Shown piece by piece: positions 23,504 through 30,570 of a stretch of DNA of 64,000 nt; positions within the stretch are counted from its first letter, which is position 1, and every line of letters starts with the position of its first letter. The notes under the pieces are model-generated. The model was given only the letters and a program-made list of their open reading frames with translations, was not told the DNA's origin and ran no database searches. The stretch is from JBBRVP01 sp038246785 (GTDB lineage Bacteria; Actinomycetota; Actinomycetes; Jiangellales; Jiangellaceae): the NCBI GenBank assembly GCA_038246785.1, contig JBBRVP010000001.1, forward strand, positions 103,657 to 167,656, in the 5' to 3' direction. A program made the position numbers and the translations under genes.

Positions 23504-24790
23504 GTGAGCCTGCTCGTGGTCATGGGGTCCGGCGAGACCGCCCCCACGATGGTCAAGGTGCATCGCGAGGTGCTCGCCGCGTCCGGTGACGGCCCGGCCG
23601 TCCTGCTCGACACACCGTTCGGCTTCCAGACCAACGCCGACGAGCTGGTCGAGCGCACGCTGGGTTACTTCGCCGACAGCGTCGGTCGCCGCGCCGAGGT
23701 GGTGTCGTGGCGCAGCGCCGGCGCGCCGCTGGTGGCGCGCGAACGGGCGTTGGCGCTGCTCGGACGTGCGGCGTGGGCGTTCGCCGGGCCGGGCAGCCCG
23801 ACGTACGCGCTGCGGCAGTGGATCGACACGCCCATGCCTGCCGCGCTGAGCGCGGTCGTGCGGCGCGGTGGCACGCTCGTCATGGGCTCGGCGGCCGCGG
23901 TCACCCTCGGCAGCCACGCCGTTCCGGTCTACGAGATCTACAAGGTCGGCGAGCAGGCGCGGTGGGTGCCCGGCCTCGACCTGCTCGGCGCCCTCACCGG
24001 CATCCACGCCGCCGTGGTGCCCCACTACGACAATGCCGAGGGTGGCACCCACGACACGCGCTACTGCTACCTCGGCGAGCAGCGGCTGGCCGCGATGGAG
24101 GCCGAGCTGCCCGACGAGGTCGGTGTGCTGGGTGTCGACGAGCACTCTGCGCTGCTGCTCGACGTGGCGGCCGGCACGGCGCAGGTCCGCGGCAACGGCC
24201 GGGTGACCGTACGCCGACGGGGGCACTCGGAGGTGCTGCCGGAGGGCACGCAGGTCGACCTCGCCGAGCTGCGTGCCCTGGTGCGCGGCGAGCGCGCGGC
24301 CGGCCGGCCGGCCGCGGCGACCCCGGTTTCCCCGGTCGTGGACAGCGCCGGCTCCCTGCCGGGAGCCGGCGCGACGCCCGGGTCGCTGCCCGCGCCGTCG
24401 CTGCGCGCCGAGGCCGAGCGTGCTCGCGAGCGCTTCGACGCCGCGGTCGCCGGGCGCGACGCCGACGCCTGTGTCACCGCGGTGCTCGAGCTCGAGCAGG
24501 CGATGGCCGACTGGGCGGCCGACACGCTGCAGAGCGACGAGCGCGACGAGGCGCGCCGCGTCCTGCGCGGCCTGGTCGTCCGGCTCGGCGAGCTCGCGGT
24601 GGCGGGGGTCCGCGACCCCCGGGAGGCGGTGGCGCCGTACGTCGAGCTGTTGCTCGACGTGAGGGCACGGGCACGCGAGGTCGACGACTTCGCCGCGGCC
24701 GACGTCGTGCGTGACCGGCTGGCCGCTGCCGGGGTCGAGGTCCGCGACACTCCCGCCGGACCGCAGTGGGCGCTAGCGTCCCCCGGGTGA
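23504..24790 (+). CDS. Fusion: peptidase S51/cyanophycinase-like domain plus CysRS C-terminal-like domain
   Basis: This is a 428-residue protein. The N-terminal 260 residues resemble the S51 group (cyanophycinase, dipeptidase E): MGSGETAPTMVK, AFAGPGSPTYALRQW, GGTLVMGSAAAVTLGS with the nucleophile-like Ser, and AAVVPHYDNAEGG with a candidate His. After a Pro/Ala linker (about 270-300) comes a helical region ending in DDFAAADVVRDRLAAAGVEV and RDTPAGPQW. That ending is strongly like the C-terminus of cysteinyl-tRNA synthetases (DFAxADxxRDxLxxxGxxxxDTxxGxxW). No synthetase catalytic domain is present. It starts 4 bases after the previous stop and overlaps the GNAT gene (GTGA). Confidence 0.75.
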   Translation: MSLLVVMGSGETAPTMVKVHREVLAASGDGPAVLLDTPFGFQTNADELVERTLGYFADSVGRRAEVVSWRSAGAPLVARERALALLGRAAWAFAGPGSPTYALRQWIDTPMPAALSAVVRRGGTLVMGSAAAVTLGSHAVPVYEIYKVGEQARWVPGLDLLGALTGIHAAVVPHYDNAEGGTHDTRYCYLGEQRLAAMEAELPDEVGVLGVDEHSALLLDVAAGTAQVRGNGRVTVRRRGHSEVLPEGTQVDLAELRALVRGERAAGRPAAATPVSPVVDSAGSLPGAGATPGSLPAPSLRAEAERARERFDAAVAGRDADACVTAVLELEQAMADWAADTLQSDERDEARRVLRGLVVRLGELAVAGVRDPREAVAPYVELLLDVRARAREVDDFAAADVVRDRLAAAGVEVRDTPAGPQWALASPG

Positions 24791-25296
24791 GCGAGCACAG
24801 CGCGCGCGGCGACGTACCGGCGAGCGAGCCCGTCGCCGAACCCTTCTCCCTGCGCCCGTTGCGGCCAGAGGACGGCATGGACATCGCCACCTGGCGCTAT
24901 CCCGGCGCCTGGGCGCTCTACGACGCCGTGGAGGCTCCGCGCGCCGACGAGGGCTACTGGGCGGTGCTCGACGCGGACGACCGGCTGGTCGGCTTCGCCT
25001 GCTTCGGGGCCGAGGCCCGGGTGCCCGGCATGGACGAGCTGCCGGGCACGCTCGACGTCGGTCTCGGGATGCGCCCAGAGCTCACCGGCCGTGGGCACGG
25101 CGCCGCTCTCGGCCGCGCGGTGGTCGCCCACGCCCGGGCGGTGGCGCCCGGTGAGCGGTTGCGCTGCAGCGTCCAGGCCTGGAACGAGCGCAGCCTGCGG
25201 GTCGCCCGGGCCAGCGGCTTCGCCGACGGCGAGGAGCACCTGGTCGGCAGCGGCGCGGACGCGGTGACCTACCTCGTACTCATCCAGCCCGCCTGA
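24787..25296 (+). CDS. GNAT-family acetyltransferase
   Basis: This is a 169-residue GNAT protein. FSLRPLRPEDGMDIATWRYP opens the fold, DVGLGMRPELTGRGHGAALG is the acetyl-CoA-binding motif A (R/QxxGxG/A type), and QAWNERSLRVARASGFADGE is the C-terminal signature, closest to RimJ/RimL-like enzymes. The substrate is unknown. GTG at 24787 overlaps the stop of the S51-like gene, so it is co-translated with it. It ends the plus-strand run that starts at 19996. Confidence 0.87.
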   Translation: MSEHSARGDVPASEPVAEPFSLRPLRPEDGMDIATWRYPGAWALYDAVEAPRADEGYWAVLDADDRLVGFACFGAEARVPGMDELPGTLDVGLGMRPELTGRGHGAALGRAVVAHARAVAPGERLRCSVQAWNERSLRVARASGFADGEEHLVGSGADAVTYLVLIQPA

Positions 25297-25408
25297 CGCC
25301 GCCGTCGACACCGCCGTCGACACCGCCGCGACACCGCCGCCGCGACACCGCCGCGACACCGCCGCGACGCCGCCGCGACGCCGCCGCGACGCCGCCGCGA
25401 CACCGCCC
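25297..25408. repeat. 11-bp tandem array (CCGCCGCGACA type)
   Basis: Directly after the GNAT stop are about nine imperfect copies of an 11-bp unit CCGCCGCGACA/G, with 12- and 14-bp variants. The non-triplet period argues against coding. The gene-free stretch 25297-25657 contains this array and the inverted-repeat element at 25455-25536. Confidence 0.75.
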
Positions 25409-25454
25409 GGCGCACGCCTCCGATGGCTCGATCACGCCCCCGCGGGCGCTTCTC

Positions 25455-25536
25455 TGCACATTTGGGGCCGGTGGGCCTGGCGTGGGTGCCGGGGCGCCCC
25501 CGTGGTCACCTGGATCGCATGGGCCCCATATGTGTA
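25455..25536. repeat. Inverted-repeat element, TACACATTTGGG type, copy 2
   Basis: TGCACATTTGGGGCC (25455-25469) pairs with GGCCCCATATGTGTA (25522-25536) across a loop of about 50 bp, with one or two mismatches. The ends share CACATTTGGG with the element at 8294-8387. It lies between two codirectional genes, so it is not needed as a bidirectional terminator. Confidence 0.6.
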
Positions 25537-25657
25537 GGGCGGCGGCGGCCGGCGTGGTGAATCGACACCCCACATGGCAGGTGTTCGTCCGAAGCGTTCG
25601 CCATCGGCGTACGTACCAGACGTTGGAGTAATCTTGTAATTGTGTCAGCATCACGGC

Positions 25658-26179
25658 ATGACGACTTTCGACGGCAGCGACACGCTGCGCGGCTGGCTGG
25701 CCGGCCGCCTCCCGCATGACTGGTTCACCGCGGCGCCCGAGCTCGTGCTCGACCGTGAGGAAATCACGATCATCGGCACCCTGGCCGAGCCCGATCTGGG
25801 CGAGGGGGCCGGCGAGGACGAGCGCGCGGCCGCCGCGGCTGGCCGGGCCGCGGAGTTCCGCGAGCGCACCCGTGAGCAGCGCATCGAGATCGCCCGCGAG
25901 ATCGAGCGCCGCACAGGGCGCAAGGTGGCCTGGGGCGTCGACGTCGGCGGCGCTCGCCGGCTGTTCACGACACTGTCGGTGCCCGTCATGACCCGGCTCC
26001 GGCAGCCGGAGCGGCAGGTGCTGGACACCCTCGTCGCGGCCGGAGTCGCTCGCTCGCGCTCCGAGGCCCTGGCCTGGTGCGTGCGGCTCGTCGGCAAGCA
26101 TTCCGACGACTGGCTGGCGCAGCTGCGGGAGGCGATGACGCACGTGGAGGACGTACGCCGGCGCGGCCCCGACGCCTGA
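25658..26179 (+). CDS. Unknown protein with ribbon-helix-helix-like C-terminus
   Basis: This 173-residue protein is not assigned to a family. The N-terminal half (LRGWLAGRLPHDWFTAAPEL; VLDREEITIIGTLAEPDLGE) is followed by a charged helix (EFRERTREQRIEIAREIERR). The C-terminus (RQVLDTLVAAGVARSRSEAL, then AWCVRLVGKHSDDWLAQLRE) looks like the RHH/antitoxin-type dimerisation segment. A DNA-binding role is inferred. ATG at 25658 is preceded by an AT-rich stretch with TAATCT and TGTAAT -10-like hexamers (25629-25640) and the palindrome GTACGTAC (25609-25616). Confidence 0.65.
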   Translation: MTTFDGSDTLRGWLAGRLPHDWFTAAPELVLDREEITIIGTLAEPDLGEGAGEDERAAAAAGRAAEFRERTREQRIEIAREIERRTGRKVAWGVDVGGARRLFTTLSVPVMTRLRQPERQVLDTLVAAGVARSRSEALAWCVRLVGKHSDDWLAQLREAMTHVEDVRRRGPDA

Positions 26180-26317
26180 CCGGTTCCGGTCGGCGCCCGG
26201 TCCGGGTCACTGCGGGGCCTCCCGACCCTGGCGGAGCGCCAGCGATGTTCGCGACCATGCACAGCTCAGGCACGCCCAGCTCCGGAATGCCAAGGGGCGC
26301 CGAGCGGAGGAGTCGCA

Positions 26318-26806
26318 GTGGGACGACCGGGCCGCGCGCGAGCTCACGAGGTCGCCGCGTCCGCCGTCGCCGGCGGGATCGTTGTCGGCTACGACGGCTC
26401 GCAGGACGCCTACGGCGCGCTGTGCTGGGCGGTCGACGAGGCCCGTCGCCGCGAGCTGAGGCTGCACGTGGTCCGCGCGTGGACGATCGGCAGTGCGCTG
26501 GCGCAGGTCGCCCGGCCGTACGGCAGCATCCCCAGCGTGCAGGAGCTGGCGGCCGAGCTGTCGCGGCAGACCGACCGGGACCTCGCCGACGCCGGTCTCG
26601 GGGAGCTCGGCGCGCAGGTGCACCTCATCGAGGGCTCGGCTGCCAAGACGCTCGTTGCGCTGTCCGAGCGGGCCGAGATGGTGGTCGTCGGGAGCCGGGG
26701 TCTCGGCGGCTTCGCGGGCCTGGTGCTCGGGTCCAGCGCCGCGCAGGTCGTGCACCATGCCCGGTGCACCGTGGTCGTCGTTCGGCCCGCGCGGGACGCG
26801 GGCTGA
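26318..26806 (+). CDS. Universal stress protein (UspA family)
   Basis: This is a 162-residue single Usp domain. GGIVVGYDGSQDAYGALCWA has the N-terminal Asp-Gly, and VVVGSRGLGGFAGLVLGSSA is the ATP-binding G-2X-G-9X-G-S/T motif. HHARCTVVVVRP ends the fold. ATP-binding Usp proteins act in stress and dormancy responses in actinomycetes. The GTG start has GGAG 5 bases upstream. It stands alone, with no operon partner. Confidence 0.92.
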   Translation: MGRPGRARAHEVAASAVAGGIVVGYDGSQDAYGALCWAVDEARRRELRLHVVRAWTIGSALAQVARPYGSIPSVQELAAELSRQTDRDLADAGLGELGAQVHLIEGSAAKTLVALSERAEMVVVGSRGLGGFAGLVLGSSAAQVVHHARCTVVVVRPARDAG

Positions 26807-26885
26807 CCGGACGCGAGCCGACCGCACGCGGGCTGACCGGACGCCGGCCGACCAGCGCCGGCCGACCAGCGCCGGCCGACCGGAG
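26799..26885. repeat. Short imperfect tandem repeats after the usp gene
   Basis: Two copies of GCGGGCTGACCGGACGC and three of CGCCGGCCGACCAG follow one another across the end of the usp gene. An alternative frame reads ADRTRADRTR, but this looks like repeat expansion, not a gene. Confidence 0.6.
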
Positions 26886-26958
26886 GGGGCCGGCTTCGGC
26901 AGGCGCGATCCCGGACCGATCGCCGGCTCCGCACCGTAGGGCGCCCTTCGCGACCCGA

Positions 26959-27000
26959 ACTCCCCCTTCCCGCGTCCTGCAGGACGCGTGAAGGGGGAGT
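26959..27000. terminator. Strong 19-bp stem-loop
   Basis: ACTCCCCCTTCCCGCGTCC (26959-26977) pairs with 26982-27000 with a single mismatch around a TGCA loop. It is 3' of the usp gene and the first of three consecutive palindromes before uppS. The stem is strong enough to terminate transcription, but no T-run follows. Confidence 0.55.
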
Positions 27001-27001
27001 C

Positions 27002-27019
27002 GATCACGTTAACGTGATC
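27002..27019. promoter_or_regulatory. Perfect 18-bp palindrome GATCACGTTAACGTGATC
   Basis: This is an 18-bp perfect palindrome, AT-richer than the region, placed one base after the stem-loop at 26959-27000 and 152 bp before uppS. It has the form of a dimeric-repressor operator or the core of a dispersed palindrome. The regulator is unknown. Confidence 0.5.
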
Positions 27020-27061
27020 AACGTGGGGCCGCCGGCCAGGCTCAGCCCGCGGCGTATGCCT

Positions 27062-27085
27062 CCTACCTACGCAACCGTAGGTAGG
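27062..27085. promoter_or_regulatory. Inverted repeat CCTACCTAC/GTAGGTAGG upstream of uppS
   Basis: Perfect 9-bp arms are separated by GCAACC, 86 bp before the uppS start. It could be an operator or a leader hairpin. No riboswitch-like architecture is seen around it. Confidence 0.45.
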
Positions 27086-27171
27086 GCAGCCGTACGCACG
27101 CGGCGCCGGTCCACGGCGAAAGGCGGCCGCAGCGGTAGCCTCGCAAAAGCCGGCGGAGGAGGTGAGGGGGC

Positions 27172-27933
27172 ATGGCGCTGCGCGACCTCGTCTACCGCGC
27201 CTACGGACGACGGCTGCGCGCCGACCTGCCGCCCGACCGCATCCCGCGCCACGTCGGCGTGATCATCGACGGCAACCGGCGCTGGGCCCGCGCGACGGGC
27301 GAGCACCCCTCGCGCGGCCACCAGCGCGGCGCCGACAAGATCGTCGAGTTCCTCGGCTGGTGCGACGAGGTCGGCGTCGAGGTCGTCACGCTGTGGCTGC
27401 TGTCCACGGACAACCTGGCCCGCCCCGCCGACCAGCTCGACCCGCTGTTGCGCATCATCGAGCGGCTGGTCGCCGACCTCGCCGAGGGCGGTCGCTGGCG
27501 CATCCACCCGGTTGGCGCGCTCGATCTGCTGCCGGCTGCCACGTCGGCCGCGCTCAAGGACGCCCAGGCGCGCACCCGCGGGGTCGACGGGCTCGTCGTC
27601 AACGTCGCCGTGGGCTACGGCGGTCGTCGTGAGCTCGCCGACGCCATGCGGGCCCTCGTGCAGGAGCACGCCACCCGCGGCACCTCGATCGAGGAGCTCG
27701 CCGAGCTGCTCGACGCCGAGCACATCGCCGAGCACCTCTACACCAAGGGCCAGCCCGACCCCGATCTGGTCATCCGCACCTCCGGGGAGCAGCGGCTGTC
27801 CGGCTTCCTGCTCTGGCAGAGCGCACACACCGAGCTGTACTTCTGCGAAGCGCTGTGGCCGGACTTCCGCGAGGTCGACTTCCTGCGGGCCCTGCGCTCC
27901 TACGCACAACGCGAACGCCGCTACGGCAGCTGA
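27172..27933 (+). CDS. uppS: Isoprenyl transferase (cis-prenyl diphosphate synthase)
   Basis: This 253-residue enzyme belongs to the UPP synthase family. HVGVIIDGNRRWARATGEHP carries the catalytic Asp of the DGN motif, and TLWLLSTDNLARPADQLDPL and DLVIRTSGEQRLSGFLLWQS are further signatures. It condenses isopentenyl diphosphate onto allylic primers, making the lipid carrier for peptidoglycan and arabinogalactan precursors, at the membrane face. Actinomycetes often hold two paralogs, so the chain length is not certain. GGAGG/GAGGGGG lies just before the ATG. Confidence 0.93.
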   Translation: MALRDLVYRAYGRRLRADLPPDRIPRHVGVIIDGNRRWARATGEHPSRGHQRGADKIVEFLGWCDEVGVEVVTLWLLSTDNLARPADQLDPLLRIIERLVADLAEGGRWRIHPVGALDLLPAATSAALKDAQARTRGVDGLVVNVAVGYGGRRELADAMRALVQEHATRGTSIEELAELLDAEHIAEHLYTKGQPDPDLVIRTSGEQRLSGFLLWQSAHTELYFCEALWPDFREVDFLRALRSYAQRERRYGS

Positions 27934-28248
27934 CGCCGACCCCTCAGCTCCACGCGAAGAGCCGCTGGGTGAGATCGACGTGGCGGGGGCCGCGCGGCGG
28001 TCGCCGTCGCGCCGTCATGCCCTCAGTGCACCGCCGCCTTGGGTGTGGCGTGTCGCACCGGTGACGGGGCGGGGGTCCGGCGTAGCGTCACGCGCGGCGG
28101 CCGGCGGGGAAGCCGACCGTCCGGGAGGCCCGATTGCCGTCGACGTCCGTCGTCGGGGAGAGGGCCGGGAGCCGGCCCTCGCGGGTCCGGCCCGGTCCAC
28201 CGACCGATACGAGCCCCGGTCGCTGCGACCCGGGCGAGGGAGACGGAC
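27934..28248. other. Gene-free stretch between uppS and phoH
   Basis: This is 315 bp of GC-rich sequence with no supported coding frame, RNA gene or clear promoter. A local inverted GCCGGCC/GGTCCGGCC-type symmetry around 28165-28195 and a GAGGGAG ribosome site at its right end are the only visible signals. Confidence 0.6.
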
Positions 28249-29592
28249 GTGCCCGTGAGCGAGCGCCGCACCGCCCGCAAGACCTACGTCGTCGACACCA
28301 GCGTCCTGCTTGCGGATCCTCTTGCGCTGAGGCGCTTCGACGAACACGAGGTCGTCCTCCCGGTCGTCGTCATCACCGAGCTGGAGGGCAAGCGTCACCA
28401 CCCCGAGCTCGGCTACTTCGCCCGCACGGCCCTGCGGCTCCTCGACGAGTTGCGCGTCGAGGCCGGACGGCTCGACGAGCCTGTCCCGGTGGGGCAGTCC
28501 GGGGGCTCGGTCCGCGTCGAGCTCAACCACAGCGACCCGACGGTGCTGCCGGCCGGGTTCCACCCCGGCGACAACGACACCCGCATCCTCGCCGTGGCGC
28601 GCAACCTCGCTGCCGAGGGGCGTGAGGTGGTCCTCGTCTCCAAGGACCTGCCGATGCGGGTGAAAGCGAGCGCCGTCGGCCTGGCGGCGGAGGAGTACCG
28701 CGCAGGATCGGTGGTGGAATCCGGCTGGACCGGCATGGCCGAGCTCGAGGTGGGCGCCGGCATCCTGGACACGCTCTACGACGAGGGCATGGTCGACCTC
28801 ATCGGCGGCGATCTCGCCGGTGACGACCTGGCTCGTGTGCGCGACCTGCCCTGCCACACCGGACTGGTGCTGGTGTCCGGGCGCGGGAGTGCGCTGGGCC
28901 GGGTGACGGCGGGCAAGCAGGTGCGGCTCGTGCGCGGTGACCGGGAGGCGTTCGGCCTGCGCGGACGCTCGGCCGAGCAGCGGGTCGCCCTCGACCTGCT
29001 GCTCGACCACGAGGTCGGCATCGTCTCCCTCGGCGGGCGGGCCGGCACCGGCAAGAGCGCGCTCGCCCTCTGTGCGGGCCTGGAGGCGGTCCTGGAGCGG
29101 CGGTTGCACAAGAAGGTCGTCATCTTCCGCCCGCTGTTCGCGGTGGGCGGTCAGGATCTCGGCTACCTGCCCGGCAGCGAGGCGGAGAAGATGAACCCCT
29201 GGGGGCAGGCCGTCTTCGACACCCTGGGCGCCCTGACGACGACCGAGCTGGTCGAGGAGGTCGTCGCGCGCGGCATGCTCGAGGTGCTGCCGCTCACCCA
29301 CATCCGCGGGCGGTCGCTGCACGACGCGTTCGTCATCGTCGACGAGGCACAGTCGTTGGAGCGCAACGTGCTGCTCACGGTTCTCTCGCGGGTCGGCAGC
29401 GGTTCGCGGGTGGTCCTCACCCACGACGTGGCGCAGCGCGACAACCTGCGGGTGGGTCGCCACGACGGTGTGGTCGCCGTCGTCGAGAAGCTCAAGGGAC
29501 ACCCACTGTTCGCCCACGTCACGCTGACCCGCAGCGAACGCTCTCCGATCGCGGCGCTGGTCACCGAGATGCTCGAGGACCTGCCTGTCTAG
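28249..29592 (+). CDS. PhoH-family ATPase with N-terminal PIN domain (PhoH2)
   Basis: This is a 447-residue fusion. The N-terminal PIN nuclease domain has KTYVVDTSVLLADPLALRRF, VVVITELEGKRHHPE and FHPGDNDTRILAVARNL with its acidic residues. The C-terminal PhoH ATPase has GGRAGTGKSALALCAGL (Walker A) and HDAFVIVDEAQSLERNVLLT (Walker B). Actinomycete PhoH2 proteins are sequence-specific RNA helicase/RNases, and mycobacterial homologues are linked to a VapBC-like gene. No antitoxin-like gene is seen upstream here. GTG 28249 has AGGGAG 6 bases upstream; GTG 28255 is the alternative. Confidence 0.92.
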   Translation: MPVSERRTARKTYVVDTSVLLADPLALRRFDEHEVVLPVVVITELEGKRHHPELGYFARTALRLLDELRVEAGRLDEPVPVGQSGGSVRVELNHSDPTVLPAGFHPGDNDTRILAVARNLAAEGREVVLVSKDLPMRVKASAVGLAAEEYRAGSVVESGWTGMAELEVGAGILDTLYDEGMVDLIGGDLAGDDLARVRDLPCHTGLVLVSGRGSALGRVTAGKQVRLVRGDREAFGLRGRSAEQRVALDLLLDHEVGIVSLGGRAGTGKSALALCAGLEAVLERRLHKKVVIFRPLFAVGGQDLGYLPGSEAEKMNPWGQAVFDTLGALTTTELVEEVVARGMLEVLPLTHIRGRSLHDAFVIVDEAQSLERNVLLTVLSRVGSGSRVVLTHDVAQRDNLRVGRHDGVVAVVEKLKGHPLFAHVTLTRSERSPIAALVTEMLEDLPV

Positions 29593-29687
29593 TGCTGGCC
29601 CGCGTGTCTCCCGCGTGAGGAATCGCACGGCCGCAGACTCCCTGGCGGTTTGATTGCGTCGACACCTTTCCGGCATGGTTGGCCCCC

Positions 29688-30443
29688 GTGACCGGCTACC
29701 GCGGACGCCACCGCACCCGCCGCCGCAGCTCCCGGCTGCCGCGGCACGCGGTGAGCACGGCGGCGGCCACGGTCTGCGCGGTCGCCGCCGTCGGCGCGGC
29801 GACCTCCACCCCGGCGGTCAGCGACCCCGTCGGGGAGGCCGGCGCGACCTTCGCGGCCGGCACGGTCGGCGACGCCCTGGCCGTCGAGCCGGTCGGCGGC
29901 ACCCTCGCGGTCGAGCCGATCGGCGAGCCAGTGGCCGGCACCGAACCGTCCGCAGCGCCGGCGGCCAGCCGGGAGCGCGCGCGGGCCGACCTCGCGGCCC
30001 GCGAGCGGGCCGCCCGCGAGCGCGCCGAGCGCAGGCGCAGCCAGGCCGAGCGCCGGGCCGCCCAGCGGGAGAAGGAGCGCCGCGAGCGGGCGCAGGCTGC
30101 CGAGCAGGCCGCGCGCGCTGCCGAGCGGCGAGCCCTCCAGCAGAGTCCGCAGGCGGTCGCGGCGCTGCTCGCCGAGCGTGACTACGGCTGGGGCGCCCGG
30201 CAGTTCGGCTGCCTCGACTCCTTGTGGATCAGTGAGTCGGCGTGGCACTGGTACGCCACCAACCGCAGCTCCGGCGCCTACGGCATCCCGCAGTCGCTGC
30301 CGGGCCGCAAGATGGCGCAGTTCGGCGCGGACTGGCGCACCAACCCCGTGACGCAGATCCGCTGGGGGCTCTGGTACGTCCAGCAGGCCTACGGCACCCC
30401 ATGCAGCGCCTGGTCGTTCAAGCAGGCCCACAACTGGTACTGA
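29688..30443 (+). CDS. Secreted transglycosylase-like protein
   Basis: This is a protein of about 251 residues. A basic N-terminus (RGRHRTRRRSSRLPRHAV) and an Ala-rich hydrophobic segment (STAAATVCAVAAVGAATSTP) make a signal peptide or signal anchor. A repeat-like VEPVGGTLAVEPIGEPV stretch and a long charged coiled-coil (about 100-155, RERAxAxLAARERAARER type) follow. The C-terminal domain (FGCLDSLWISESAWHWYATN; SSGAYGIPQSLPGRKMAQFG; HNWY at the end) matches lysozyme-like domains of resuscitation/aggregation factors, with Glu in ISESAW as the candidate acid. GTG 29688 is chosen; TTG 29679 is possible. Confidence 0.82.
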   Translation: MTGYRGRHRTRRRSSRLPRHAVSTAAATVCAVAAVGAATSTPAVSDPVGEAGATFAAGTVGDALAVEPVGGTLAVEPIGEPVAGTEPSAAPAASRERARADLAARERAARERAERRRSQAERRAAQREKERRERAQAAEQAARAAERRALQQSPQAVAALLAERDYGWGARQFGCLDSLWISESAWHWYATNRSSGAYGIPQSLPGRKMAQFGADWRTNPVTQIRWGLWYVQQAYGTPCSAWSFKQAHNWY

Positions 30444-30464
30444 GCCCGGTGCTGCGCGCCGGGC
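30444..30464 (+). terminator. GC stem-loop after the transglycosylase-like gene
   Basis: GCCCGG (30444-30449) pairs with CCGGGC (30459-30464) directly after the stop codon. The short 6-bp stem has no T-run, so the terminator role is only suggested. Confidence 0.35.
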
Positions 30465-30477
30465 CTCACCCGCAGTT

Positions 30478-30532
30478 GATCAAGGAGTTATCCACGTTGA
30501 GCGCGGCGCTGAACGTGGATAACTCCTTGATC
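30478..30532. repeat. Perfect 21-bp inverted repeat with two DnaA-box-like sites
   Basis: The left arm (30478-30498, containing AAGGAGTTATCCACGTT) and right arm (30512-30532) are exact reverse complements around a 13-base GC loop. Each arm holds TTATCCACG, one mismatch from the DnaA box TTATCCACA, in opposite orientation. It lies between convergent genes. It may be a bidirectional terminator, a dispersed palindrome or a DnaA-binding site. Confidence 0.75.
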
Positions 30533-30570
30533 GACGGGGGCCTTCAGGGTTGACGTGATCGACGACGCGG

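Noticed and set aside
26799..26939. Repeat-peptide gene reading ADRTRADRTR after the usp gene
   Set aside because: It has no start context, overlaps the usp 3' end in another frame, and arises from short tandem duplications.
27062..27085. Riboswitch upstream of uppS
   Set aside because: Only a simple 9-bp stem is seen. No conserved aptamer core or terminator/anti-terminator arrangement is recognisable.
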